Shown here: positions 25,348-33,220 of the stretch, piece after piece
Numbering within the stretch: position 1 is the first letter of the stretch
Layout of the letters: each line of letters starts with the position of its first letter
Origin: Bacteroidales bacterium UBA5235
GTDB lineage: Bacteria > Bacteroidota > Bacteroidia > Bacteroidales > VadinHA17
DNA length: 43,649 nucleotides
Direction: 5' to 3'
NCBI GenBank assembly: GCA_002409145.1
Contig: DHUL01000076.1
Span: forward strand, 65,989-109,637
The notes under the pieces: generated by a model
What the model saw: the letters and a program-made list of their open reading frames with translations, nothing else
What the model was told of the DNA's origin: nothing
Databases searched by the model: none
Translations under genes and position numbers: made by a program

Positions 25348-26432
25348 GATCCGAATGTGCCGTCTATTATCCTTTCCCTTGCCTCCCTTACGAGGCTGAG
25401 GTAAAACGCGAGATTGTGAATGGTGGCTATCTGCGCTCCGAGCATCTCGCCCGAGATTACCAGGTGACGAAGGTATGCCCTGGTATATGTCCTGCTTATC
25501 TCAGAATGTGAACCGGCATCTATCGGAGAGAAGTCAGTTGCCCATTTCTGATTCCTTATGTTTATTATCCCGTCCCGGGTGAACAGCATCCCGTTCCGGC
25601 CGTTGCGTGTCGGCATGACACAATCAAACATATCAATGCCGCGTGCTATCCCTTCAAGAATGTTTGCAGGTGTTCCCACTCCCATCAGGTAGCGGGGCTT
25701 GTCTGCAGGAAGTATTTCGTTTACAACCTCTATTATCTGGTACATCACCTCTGCCGGCTCACCTACCGAGAGCCCTCCGATGGCGTTTCCGGGCATGCCG
25801 CTGGCAGCACATTTCTCCGCGGATATTTTACGCAGATCCCCGTAAACAGCCCCCTGCACGATCGGAAACAGCATCTGTTCATGTCCGTAGAGAGGCTCCG
25901 TCGTCTCCATCCGGGCTACACACCTGTCAAGCCAGCGGTGAGTCATCTCCATTGATTTCAGTGCATACCTGTGATCACACGGATACGGAGCGCACTCATC
26001 AAAAGCCATTATGATGTCTGCTCCGATCTGCCGCTGTATATCAATAACGATTTCAGGTGCGAAAAGATGCTTTGAACCGTCTATGTGTGACCTGAAGATG
26101 GCTCCCTCCTCTGTCAGTTTCCTGTTGGCAGCCAGGGAGAAAACCTGGTAACCGCCGCTGTCAGTCAGCACTGCCCTGTCCCACGCCATGAACCGGTGCA
26201 CCCCTCCTGCCTGCCTGATAATCTCTGTACCCGGACGGAGGTAGAGATGATAGGTATTGGCAAGGATGACCGGTGCATCTATCTCCTGCTTCAGGTCACG
26301 GTGAAAAACCCCTTTTACGTTGGCTGCTGTCCCTACGGGCATGAAGATAGGTGTCGGAATGTCACCATGTGCCGTGCGTAATATGCCTGCCCGTGCCGAT
26401 GTGGCTCCGTCTCTTCTCTCAATGGTGAACAT
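25305..26432 (-). CDS. tgt: tRNA-guanine transglycosylase, lacking zinc cysteines
   Basis: This 375-residue enzyme inserts preQ1 in place of guanine-34 in tRNAs with GUN anticodons. The catalytic aspartates are present: Asp91 in TDSGGYQVFSL, and the nucleophile Asp270 in MFDCVMPTRNGRNG. IVQGAVYGDLR and GGLSVGEP also match. The usual zinc motif CxCxxC reads S308-H-S-E-I-S313, so all three cysteines are serines, although His339 (TIHN) remains. The ATG at 26432 matches the family N-terminus (MFTIERRDGATSARAG); the open frame continues 47 codons further upstream without similarity. A TAnnTTTG element just upstream supports this start. The 3' end overlaps the lptF/G start by 43 bases. Confidence 0.94.
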   Translation of the reverse strand: MFTIERRDGATSARAGILRTAHGDIPTPIFMPVGTAANVKGVFHRDLKQEIDAPVILANTYHLYLRPGTEIIRQAGGVHRFMAWDRAVLTDSGGYQVFSLAANRKLTEEGAIFRSHIDGSKHLFAPEIVIDIQRQIGADIIMAFDECAPYPCDHRYALKSMEMTHRWLDRCVARMETTEPLYGHEQMLFPIVQGAVYGDLRKISAEKCAASGMPGNAIGGLSVGEPAEVMYQIIEVVNEILPADKPRYLMGVGTPANILEGIARGIDMFDCVMPTRNGRNGMLFTRDGIINIRNQKWATDFSPIDAGSHSEISRTYTRAYLRHLVISGEMLGAQIATIHNLAFYLSLVREARERIIDGTFGSWKEETVRKISERA

Positions 26433-26452
26433 CCGATTCTTTGTAATGGTCA

Positions 26453-26460
26453 CAAAAGTA
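26453..26460 (-). promoter_or_regulatory. candidate -7 element for tgt
   Basis: On the minus strand TACTTTTG matches TAnnTTTG. A transcript start near 26446 leaves about 14 nt before the ATG at 26432, which argues against the longer open frame being translated. Confidence 0.45.
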
Positions 26461-26586
26461 AGCTTTCTCAGCCTGATTTTTAACAGACGGTTATCAATTT
26501 GAAGAATCCGGACCAAGATTGTTGAAAAGATTTTTACAGCCATTTTCCATTTCTTTATAATATTGCTCCGCACAATATCTCCTTAC

Positions 26587-27726
26587 ATGATCATTTCAAC
26601 TGATACAACGCACCTTATACTTCTCGGGCTGCTGCTGGCCATGTTTATCATACAGGCCTGGTACTGGCTTGGTTATTACAGGAGGACTGTCTTTGCAAAA
26701 ACTCCTGCGCCTTCTTCCGGAACCCATTTACCGCCACTGTCAGTGGTAATATGCGCCCGCAATGAAGCAGAAAACCTCAGCAGGTTCCTGCCCGATGTTC
26801 TCAAACAGGATTACCCTGCTTTTGAGGTGGTGGTGGTAAACGACTGTTCCGAGGATAACTCCTTTGACGTTCTGGGAGACCTTATGAAACAGTACCCGCA
26901 CCTGAAAGTCTCAATGATCCAGAAGGATCCTGGATTTACCCACACCAAGAAGCTTGCTATGCTCATCGGAATCAAAGCCGCAAAAAATGACCTGTTAGTA
27001 TTTACTGATGCCGACTGCCGGCCGGTGTCACCACAGTGGCTCCGTCACGTGGCTTCAGCAGCAGCGGGTGAAAAGACTGACATCGTCATCGGGTATGGAG
27101 CATACGGTGAGAAAAAAGGACTGCTGAACAGTTACATCCGGTATGAAACCATGTTTATTGCAATGCAATACTTCGGGATGGCAATGGCAGGCATACCCTA
27201 TATGGGGGTGGGTCGCAACATGGCATACAGGCGTACCTTCTTCTTCGCGAAAGGTGGTTTCGGGCCGCATAATCACATCATGTCAGGAGACGATGACCTC
27301 TTCGTGAACCGCACTGCCACCTCTGAAAACTGCGGTCTGATGCTGGCCCGTGACTCATTCACACTCTCTGTCGCCTCGGAAACCGTCCGTGAATGGATAA
27401 AACAGAAAAAAAGACATCTGACCGCCGCTGTACACTATAAAAGCCGGGACAAGTTCCGGCTATTCCTGGAGCCCTTCTCAAGGGTATCATGGTACGGACT
27501 GCTGATTGCCATGCTGGTGATGATGGTATCATGGCCGGTTGTCCTCTTCCTTGCCCTGTCAAGACTGGTGATGAGAGCGGTGATACTTATTAAGGCAGCT
27601 ACTGTTTTCAATGAGCGGCACTTATGGTTTATTTCACTCATTTTTGATATCTTCGCCCCATTCTTAACAGCATTCATTTACCTGACAAACAGAAGAAAGG
27701 GTAAAGGCAGACAAACATGGAAGTAG
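26587..27726 (+). CDS. family 2 glycosyltransferase, membrane-anchored
   Basis: This is a 379-residue glycosyltransferase. A transmembrane helix (TTHLILLGLLLAMFIIQAWYW) opens the protein. The GT2 catalytic domain follows, with SVVICARNEAENL, VVVVNDCSEDNS, the metal-binding FTDADCRP, and GDDDLFVNR as the acceptor-site acid motif. QKKRH resembles the QxxRW motif. Two hydrophobic stretches near the C-terminus (WYGLLIAMLVMMVSWPVVLFLAL; LIFDIFAPFLTAFIYL) suggest a membrane-embedded enzyme making a surface polysaccharide or glycolipid; the substrate cannot be read. The ATG at 26587 is chosen over an in-frame TTG at 26563. Its last ten bases overlap the sigma-factor start. Confidence 0.88.
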   Translation: MIISTDTTHLILLGLLLAMFIIQAWYWLGYYRRTVFAKTPAPSSGTHLPPLSVVICARNEAENLSRFLPDVLKQDYPAFEVVVVNDCSEDNSFDVLGDLMKQYPHLKVSMIQKDPGFTHTKKLAMLIGIKAAKNDLLVFTDADCRPVSPQWLRHVASAAAGEKTDIVIGYGAYGEKKGLLNSYIRYETMFIAMQYFGMAMAGIPYMGVGRNMAYRRTFFFAKGGFGPHNHIMSGDDDLFVNRTATSENCGLMLARDSFTLSVASETVREWIKQKKRHLTAAVHYKSRDKFRLFLEPFSRVSWYGLLIAMLVMMVSWPVVLFLALSRLVMRAVILIKAATVFNERHLWFISLIFDIFAPFLTAFIYLTNRRKGKGRQTWK

Positions 27727-28316
27727 AAAGCGGCCTATCGGACAAAGCGCAGTATGACCTCAAGGTCATCCACCGTGCCCTTAACGGCGACAGCAGGGCA
27801 TATACCGAGCTGCTAAACCGGTACCGCGATTCCGTCTACTACGTCATCCTGAGAATGGTTAACAATCCCTCCGACGCCGAAGATCTGACCATAGAAGCCT
27901 TCGGAAAGGCATTCCATAACCTCGCCAAATACGTACCCTCTCATGCCTTCAGTACATGGCTGTTCAGAATTGCAACCAATAACTGCATAGACTTCATGCG
28001 GCGCAAGAGCCAGAGTCCCAGGCCTTTTGACCAGGACGAAGGTGAAGAAGATGAGGTTGAAGCAACAGTGGCTTCTGATATGATTGCTCCTGATGAACTT
28101 ATGATCAACAGGGAAACAGCAGCCTCACTCAACAGGATTGTGAGGACTCTCAAACCACGCTACCGCAGGCTGATTGAACTACGTTACTTCGAGGATTACT
28201 CCTATGAGGAGATAGCCAGTGAACTGAGCCTTCCAATTGGCACTGTAAAAGCCAGGCTCTTCAGAGCCAAAGTCCTGATATTGAACATGGTTCAAAGCAA
28301 ATCGAGCGGTATTTGA
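27717..28316 (+). CDS. ECF-type RNA polymerase sigma factor
   Basis: This 199-residue protein has sigma-70 region 2 at about 25-95 (YTELLNRYRDSVYYVILRMVNNPSDAEDLTIEAFGKAF, FSTWLFRIATNNCIDFMRRK) and region 4 at about 135-190 (LKPRYRRLIELRYFEDYSYEEIASELSLPIGTVKARLFRAK). An acidic linker (EGEEDEVEA) separates them. Regions 1 and 3 are missing, as in ECF factors. No anti-sigma gene is adjacent; instead it overlaps the glycosyltransferase upstream (10 bases) and rsmG downstream (4 bases), so it is part of a housekeeping-like operon and may not be controlled by a partner-switch anti-sigma factor. Confidence 0.93.
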   Translation: MEVESGLSDKAQYDLKVIHRALNGDSRAYTELLNRYRDSVYYVILRMVNNPSDAEDLTIEAFGKAFHNLAKYVPSHAFSTWLFRIATNNCIDFMRRKSQSPRPFDQDEGEEDEVEATVASDMIAPDELMINRETAASLNRIVRTLKPRYRRLIELRYFEDYSYEEIASELSLPIGTVKARLFRAKVLILNMVQSKSSGI

Positions 28317-28936
28317 CCACATTAGCCGAAAAATACTTCCCGTCACTCACCTCTTTGCAGCGCCGTCAGTTCTCACTCCTGCCGTCAATATACAGAGAGT
28401 GGAACAATAAGATTAACGTCGTTTCACGGAAGGATATAGACAACTTTGAGATTAACCATCTGCTTCATTCTCTGGCCATTGCACAATTCATCAGGTTCAT
28501 GCCAGGAACCTCTGTCATTGATATCGGCACCGGCGGAGGCCTCCCGGGAATACCTCTGGCCATTTTATTTCCTGACGTCAGGTTCACCCTGGTAGATTCC
28601 ATTGCCAAAAAGATCAGGGTGGCTTCAGCTGTATCCGCCGAAGCCGGCCTGAACAATGTCACTGCAGTGACTGCAAGGGCGGAGAATCTTTCAGGACAGT
28701 ATGATTTCATCATCGGAAGGGCAGTGACTGAAACAGCGCAGTTCATCAGGCTGACACAGCACCTGGCTGCACGAAAGTCATTCAATGAGAGGGAAAACGG
28801 GTATATCCTCCTCAAGGGAGGAGACCTTGAGGAGGAACTTGGTCCGTTCCGGAATTCTGCCCTGGTGACAGAAATCAGCAACTGGTTCGGGGAACCATGG
28901 TTCGAAACAAAAAAGGTCGTATACCTCCCCTTCTGA
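28313..28936 (+). CDS. rsmG: 16S rRNA (guanine527-N7)-methyltransferase
   Basis: This 207-residue SAM-dependent enzyme methylates G527 of 16S rRNA. The fold is evident from YREWNNKINVVSRKDIDNFEINHLLHSLAIA, the SAM motif VIDIGTGGGLPGIPLAILFP, the VDSIAKKIRV loop, and TARAENL. The only sensible start is a TTG at 28313, which overlaps the sigma-factor TGA as TTGA; the first in-frame ATG comes far inside the SAM domain. RsmG is usually about 205-215 residues, so this start gives the correct length. Translation probably depends on coupling to the sigma-factor gene. Confidence 0.93.
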   Translation: MTTLAEKYFPSLTSLQRRQFSLLPSIYREWNNKINVVSRKDIDNFEINHLLHSLAIAQFIRFMPGTSVIDIGTGGGLPGIPLAILFPDVRFTLVDSIAKKIRVASAVSAEAGLNNVTAVTARAENLSGQYDFIIGRAVTETAQFIRLTQHLAARKSFNERENGYILLKGGDLEEELGPFRNSALVTEISNWFGEPWFETKKVVYLPF

Positions 28937-29012
28937 GATCAATCACGGACATTGCTGACACACTTAATTTTAAAAAAAGTAGCTCCCGGCCTTCTTTATT
29001 TGAAAAAATGAC

Positions 29013-29020
29013 TACCTTTG
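29013..29020 (+). promoter_or_regulatory. candidate -7 element for rpmH
   Basis: TACCTTTG matches TAnnTTTG within a strongly AT-rich stretch. The predicted start near 29027 gives a leader of about 37 nt before rpmH. The upstream A/T tracts (28967-28980) could act as an activating element. No good -33 TTG was found. Confidence 0.5.
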
Positions 29021-29063
29021 CAGTCTCAAAAACCGGATAGTTAACAACGAAATATAGCATCAG

Positions 29064-29222
29064 ATGAAAAGGACATTTCAGCCATCGAGAAAGAGAAGGA
29101 CGAACACTCACGGCTTCCGGAAGAGAATGTCAACTCCCAATGGCAAGCGCGTTCTTGCAGCACGAAGGGCAAAGGGAAGAAAGAAACTTACTGTTTCAGA
29201 CGAAGTGGGCCACAAGGACTGA
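29064..29222 (+). CDS. rpmH: 50S ribosomal protein L34
   Basis: This 52-residue, strongly basic protein is clearly L34: MKRTFQPSRKRRTNTHGFRKR is followed by MSTPNGKRVLAARRAKGRKKLTV. L34 is a small late-assembly protein of the large subunit. It is slightly longer than the usual 44-46 residues because of a C-terminal tail (SDEVGHKD), which I believe is common in Bacteroidota L34. It has its own putative promoter and a rho-independent terminator, so it is likely a single-gene transcript. The usual bacterial partner rnpA is not next to it. Confidence 0.97.
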   Translation: MKRTFQPSRKRRTNTHGFRKRMSTPNGKRVLAARRAKGRKKLTVSDEVGHKD

Positions 29223-29244
29223 CAGGCTGACAGACAATAAATAA

Positions 29245-29284
29245 TCGCCGTCTTGATGAACAATTAAGGCGGTTTTTTATTTTT
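29245..29284 (+). terminator. rho-independent terminator after rpmH
   Basis: CGCC plus TTGAT (with a 3-nt bulge) on the left pairs with ATTAA plus GGCG on the right, enclosing GAACA. It is followed by GTTTTTTATTTTT. The T tract overlaps the possible -33 element of the mqnE promoter. Confidence 0.8.
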
Positions 29285-29309
29285 GTTATGGCTCTCTGAC
29301 TTAATTTTG
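29282..29309 (+). promoter_or_regulatory. candidate promoter for mqnE
   Basis: TTTG (29282-29285) and TAATTTTG (29302-29309) are separated by 16 nt, one short of the usual range. A start near 29315 leaves about 9 nt before the ATG at 29324, so the leader would be very short. Confidence 0.45.
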
Positions 29310-29323
29310 CTGGCAATTTTAAA

Positions 29324-30433
29324 ATGAAAGACCTGGTAATCAATAATACAAGCCCTGAGATAAGGGACATAGCAGCGGCAGTAACCGACGGGAAACGGCT
29401 TACTCCTGCCGGGGCTCTTACACTTTACAGGAAGGCTGACCTGTCACTGATGGCGCTGCTGGCTACCACCGTAAAGAGAAGAAAGAGCGGTGATGCCGTT
29501 TTCTTTAACAGGAATTTTCACATTGAGCCTACCAATATCTGCGTCTATAACTGCCGTTTCTGTTCATATCACAAGGCGGAGGGCGACCCCGAGAGCTGGG
29601 AGATGACTGAAAACGAAATACTTGATGCCGTCCACAACTTTGATGATGTGCCTGTCACCGAGGTCCATATAACCGGGGGTGTACATCCATCACGCGATAT
29701 ATTTTATTATGCCGGTATACTCTCCTCTATCAGGAAACTCCGCCCTGATGTCAGCATCAAAGCCTATTCCGCCGTGGAGCTTGATTATATGATAAGGGAG
29801 GCAGGCATGACATATTCCGATGGGATACGGTTGCTTCACGAACACGGTCTCGACTCTATTCCCGGCGGAGGAGCGGAGATCTTCGACCCGGAGCTGCGGC
29901 GCAGGATATGCCCTGAGAAGGCTGACGCCGAAACCTACCTGGCCATCCATGAAGCTGCACATAACCTCGGGCTGAGCTCGAACGCAACCATGCTATACGG
30001 TCATGCCGAGAGCCCTGAGCAGCGTATTGACCATATGCTTCGCCTGAGAGATCTGCAGGACCGCACCGGAGGCTTTAATGCCTTCATCCCCCTCAAATTC
30101 AGGCGCGAGAACAACCGCATGTCAGATCTGGGAGAGGTGCCTGTAACGGAAGATATGCGCAACTACGCCCTCTCGCGAATCTTCCTCGATAACTTCAGCC
30201 ATATTAAGGCTTACTGGCCGGCAATCGGCAGGAACAGCGCCATGATGAGCCTTGCCTTCGGAGCCGATGACCTCGACGGTACCATCGATGACACCACCCG
30301 GATATATTCAATGGCAGGTTCCGGTGAGAACAAACCATCCCTTTCAACCACAGAACTGGTGGCCATGATACAGTCAGCCGGTTTCAGGGCAGTGGAACGT
30401 GACACTAATTACAATACTGTCAAGGAGTGGTAG
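29324..30433 (+). CDS. mqnE: aminofutalosine synthase (radical SAM)
   Basis: This 369-residue radical-SAM enzyme has the cluster motif C73-VYN-C77-RF-C80 in IEPTNICVYNCRFCSYHK. It also has the MqnE-type segments VTEVHITGGVHP, DSIPGGGAEIFDPELRRRICPEKA, and FNAFIPLKFRREN. MqnE joins the enolpyruvyl ether of 3-hydroxybenzoate with SAM to form aminofutalosine, the first committed step after chorismate dehydration in the futalosine route to menaquinone. The related enzymes MqnC and CofH are the main alternatives; the N-terminal extension of about 55 residues and the wording around PGGGAEIF favour MqnE. No other mqn gene is in the window. It precedes the PASTA protein by 70 bases. Confidence 0.88.
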   Translation: MKDLVINNTSPEIRDIAAAVTDGKRLTPAGALTLYRKADLSLMALLATTVKRRKSGDAVFFNRNFHIEPTNICVYNCRFCSYHKAEGDPESWEMTENEILDAVHNFDDVPVTEVHITGGVHPSRDIFYYAGILSSIRKLRPDVSIKAYSAVELDYMIREAGMTYSDGIRLLHEHGLDSIPGGGAEIFDPELRRRICPEKADAETYLAIHEAAHNLGLSSNATMLYGHAESPEQRIDHMLRLRDLQDRTGGFNAFIPLKFRRENNRMSDLGEVPVTEDMRNYALSRIFLDNFSHIKAYWPAIGRNSAMMSLAFGADDLDGTIDDTTRIYSMAGSGENKPSLSTTELVAMIQSAGFRAVERDTNYNTVKEW

Positions 30434-30461
30434 AAATCCCTCGTTCCCGCGATATAATTTT

Positions 30462-30469
30462 TATCTTTG
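30462..30469 (+). promoter_or_regulatory. candidate -7 element for the PASTA-T9SS-rluD operon
   Basis: TATCTTTG matches TAnnTTTG, predicting a start near 30476 and a leader of about 28 nt before the ATG at 30504. Confidence 0.4.
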
Positions 30470-30503
30470 AGGCACCGTTATTAAACTAATACTTCATCAC
30501 ACG

Positions 30504-31361
30504 ATGAGCGTCAGGGAATTCTTCAAAAGCCGGGTCTTCTGGAAACAACTTGGCCTGGCAATGGTCATCGGCGTTGCCATCATACTCATTCTCATTATCT
30601 GGCTTAATATCTATACCCGCCACGGCCAGGCGAGACCCACACCTGAGGTCAGGGGACTGACCATCAGTGAAGCCCAGCATGTTGTCGTTAAAAACAGGAT
30701 GAAGCTGCAGATAATCGACTCGGTTTATACCACAATGGTTCCCCGCGGCTGCGTGGCCGAACAGACTCCTCTCCCCGGTCACAGGGTAAAGAAAGGACGC
30801 ACAATCAAGGCCACAATTAATGCCTTCAACCCGGAGATGGTTGCAGTTCCTGACCTTGTAGGCCTGCCCCGTCGCCAGGCACTTTCAATAATTGAAACAG
30901 CCGGTCTGCAGGTAGGACAGCTTAACTACGTTCCTGACCTGACGGTCGACTTCGTTCTCAGACAAACAATTCATGGTCGCGAAGCGTCACCCGGTGACTC
31001 AGTCCAGAAAGGGATGGTGGTTGACCTGGTTCTGGGCCGTGGCCTGAGCAGTCAGCGCACACCCCTGCCAAGGCTTACCGGCCTGACACTCGACGAGGCC
31101 AGGAATGAGATCCTGGGCGCTTCCCTTAACCTTGGCGCATTCGTCTTCGATGGCACAGTCGCCACCAGCGATGACTCACTCAGGGCCTTCGTCTTCAAAC
31201 AGAATCCCGAATACCGTAGTGAGGCTACGGTTCAGCTGGGATCAGCTGTTTATATCTGGCTGACCACTGACAGCCTCAGGATTTTATCTGATACCCTCAG
31301 GGCTGATACCCTGCTCCCCGGAGGTGACTTCGGACCACCTGATACAGATATACCTCACTAA
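30504..31361 (+). CDS. membrane-anchored PASTA-domain protein
   Basis: This 285-residue protein has a short cytoplasmic N-terminus and one transmembrane helix (LAMVIGVAIILILIIWLNI, about 18-36), followed by three PASTA repeats at about 44-107, 112-180 and 183-257. Each shows the beta-alpha pattern VPDLVGLPRRQALSIIE / GDSVQKGMVVDLVLG. PASTA domains bind muropeptides or beta-lactams on Ser/Thr kinases and transpeptidases; here no kinase or transpeptidase domain is attached. The C-terminal tail is Asp/Pro/Thr-rich. It is the first gene of a tight run: the T9SS cargo follows after two bases, and rluD after that. The role is probably envelope sensing or structural, but this is inference. Confidence 0.9.
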   Translation: MSVREFFKSRVFWKQLGLAMVIGVAIILILIIWLNIYTRHGQARPTPEVRGLTISEAQHVVVKNRMKLQIIDSVYTTMVPRGCVAEQTPLPGHRVKKGRTIKATINAFNPEMVAVPDLVGLPRRQALSIIETAGLQVGQLNYVPDLTVDFVLRQTIHGREASPGDSVQKGMVVDLVLGRGLSSQRTPLPRLTGLTLDEARNEILGASLNLGAFVFDGTVATSDDSLRAFVFKQNPEYRSEATVQLGSAVYIWLTTDSLRILSDTLRADTLLPGGDFGPPDTDIPH

Positions 31362-31363
31362 AG

Positions 31364-33220
31364 ATGAAAAACAGGCGGGTCATATTCCTCCTCCTTGCTG
31401 CTGTACTTACATTCAATGCCTCAGCACAGGAGATTATTACAGGTCTTACCCGCAACAGACAACTGGCTGATGCCGTCAGACCAGCCCTTATCCTTAAAGG
31501 TGCTGCTGCTGAAGAACCTGTGCCATTACCCTTCAGCGATGACTTTACAGGTGACAGCATCTTTCCTTCCGTGGCCAGGTGGGCTGATCTGCAGGTCTTT
31601 ATAAATAACACCTACTCCGTCAGACAGCCTTCAGCCGGTATTGCAACCCTTGACTGCCTTGATGAAAGAGGATTATTGTATGAAGGAGCATCACAGACGG
31701 TATTTGTGGCTGACCGGCTGACATCACGTGCTATTGATCTCGAATACATGCCGTCAGACAGCATCTTTCTCAGCTTCCTTTTTGAGGCCGGAGGAGTGGC
31801 TGACCTGCCTGAGACCGGCGACAGCCTCACGCTCAGCTTCTGGGCTCCGGAAGAACAGAAGTGGTACAGCATCTGGCAGGCAATAGGAGAAGCTACCGAC
31901 GGATTCCACAGGGTGATCATTCCAATCACTGACACCAGGTACCTGATGAAAGGATTCCGTTTCATGTTCACCGGTCACGCTTCCCTTGCAGGTGCATTAT
32001 CAGAACCTTCACAGGCAGGAAACGCCGACCAGTGGAACATTGACCACGTACTGCTTGATAAAGGACGTTCGATTCATGACACCGTCTTTCGTGATGTTGC
32101 CATCACCCTTCCACAAAGATCACTGGTAAAAGAATATGAGGCAATGCCCTGGCGCCATTTCCGGCAGGCATACCTCTCAGCCATGAGCCCTGTGGCCCAT
32201 ATTACATACAGGAACAATGACACCATCGTCCGCAATGTCACCAGGCATGTCACAATAACAGACATGTCAAACAAAACCGTTGTGCGCGACTTTGACGCAG
32301 GCGCCGCCAACGCCGCCCCTCTTTCCGATGTCAGCTATGACGCTCCACTGCTTTATACCTATAATACAACATCATCCGCAGACACTGCGCAGTTCATGGT
32401 GACAATATCCCTGCTGACTGACGATTTCGATCCTAAACATAATGACACCCTGAGATATATCCAGAAGTTTTCAGACTATTTTGCAATTGACGATGGAACA
32501 GCGGAGGCAGGTTACGGCATAAACGGTCAGGGCTCGAACAACGCATTGGCCGCCCTCCGTTTCAGGTCATTCCTGCCTGACTCCGTTACCGGCATCAGCA
32601 TCTGTTTCAATGATGCATATGACAATGCCAACCAGAGGGCATTTGACATAATGGTCTGGGCAGACGATAACGGCCGCCCAGGTATATTGCTGGGCAGCAG
32701 CGATGGTCCGGCAGCATCTCCGGGAGGTGAGATAAACGGTTTCGTGACCTACATGTTTGACACTCCGGTAAGGGTGACTGACAACTTCTGGATTGGATGG
32801 AGGCAGAATTCCGAAAAATTCCTAAATGCCGGTCTTGACCTAAACACATCCCCCGCAGGAAGGCAATATTTTCATCTCAGCGGAATATGGCAGGAGAGTC
32901 AGGCTCCCGGCATAATAATGATGCGCCCTGTTATGAAGGGAAGCGGCTCACCCACATCATCAGAAAATGGCACTCTGATCAATGACCTCTTTACCATCTA
33001 CCCCAATCCGACTGACGGCCTGGTAACCATAATCCCGGCAGAAGGTGCGCCTGAAGACTTTACCATCGACGTGATCTCCTCCTCAGGTGCCAGGGTGATG
33101 TCGCACGATAAGACCGTGAGGTTCGATCTGAGCCGGCTGGCCGCCGGGAACTACATGATCCTGGTGAAGGCAAGGGATGGCCGGCCCCTGTCATTACTGC
33201 GCGTCATAAAGGTTAAATGA
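31364..33220 (+). CDS. secreted protein with type IX sorting domain
   Basis: This 618-residue exported protein has a signal peptide (MKNRRVIFLLLAAVLTFNASAQ). Its long beta-rich middle region has no recognised catalytic motif. At the C-terminus (about 545-618) is a type A T9SS sorting domain: FTIYPNPTDGLVTI, IDVISSSGARVMS, LSRLAAGNYMILVK, and the basic final strand LLRVIKVK. It should be secreted through the outer membrane and have its C-terminal domain cleaved. The function of the passenger is unknown. Start and stop overlap or nearly touch the neighbours (two-base gap upstream, ATGA overlap with rluD). Confidence 0.9.
   Translation: MKNRRVIFLLLAAVLTFNASAQEIITGLTRNRQLADAVRPALILKGAAAEEPVPLPFSDDFTGDSIFPSVARWADLQVFINNTYSVRQPSAGIATLDCLDERGLLYEGASQTVFVADRLTSRAIDLEYMPSDSIFLSFLFEAGGVADLPETGDSLTLSFWAPEEQKWYSIWQAIGEATDGFHRVIIPITDTRYLMKGFRFMFTGHASLAGALSEPSQAGNADQWNIDHVLLDKGRSIHDTVFRDVAITLPQRSLVKEYEAMPWRHFRQAYLSAMSPVAHITYRNNDTIVRNVTRHVTITDMSNKTVVRDFDAGAANAAPLSDVSYDAPLLYTYNTTSSADTAQFMVTISLLTDDFDPKHNDTLRYIQKFSDYFAIDDGTAEAGYGINGQGSNNALAALRFRSFLPDSVTGISICFNDAYDNANQRAFDIMVWADDNGRPGILLGSSDGPAASPGGEINGFVTYMFDTPVRVTDNFWIGWRQNSEKFLNAGLDLNTSPAGRQYFHLSGIWQESQAPGIIMMRPVMKGSGSPTSSENGTLINDLFTIYPNPTDGLVTIIPAEGAPEDFTIDVISSSGARVMSHDKTVRFDLSRLAAGNYMILVKARDGRPLSLLRVIKVK

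Noticed and set aside
26433..26573. 47-codon N-terminal extension of Tgt
   Set aside because: Tgt homologues begin at the ATG at 26432, and a -7 element lies inside the extension.
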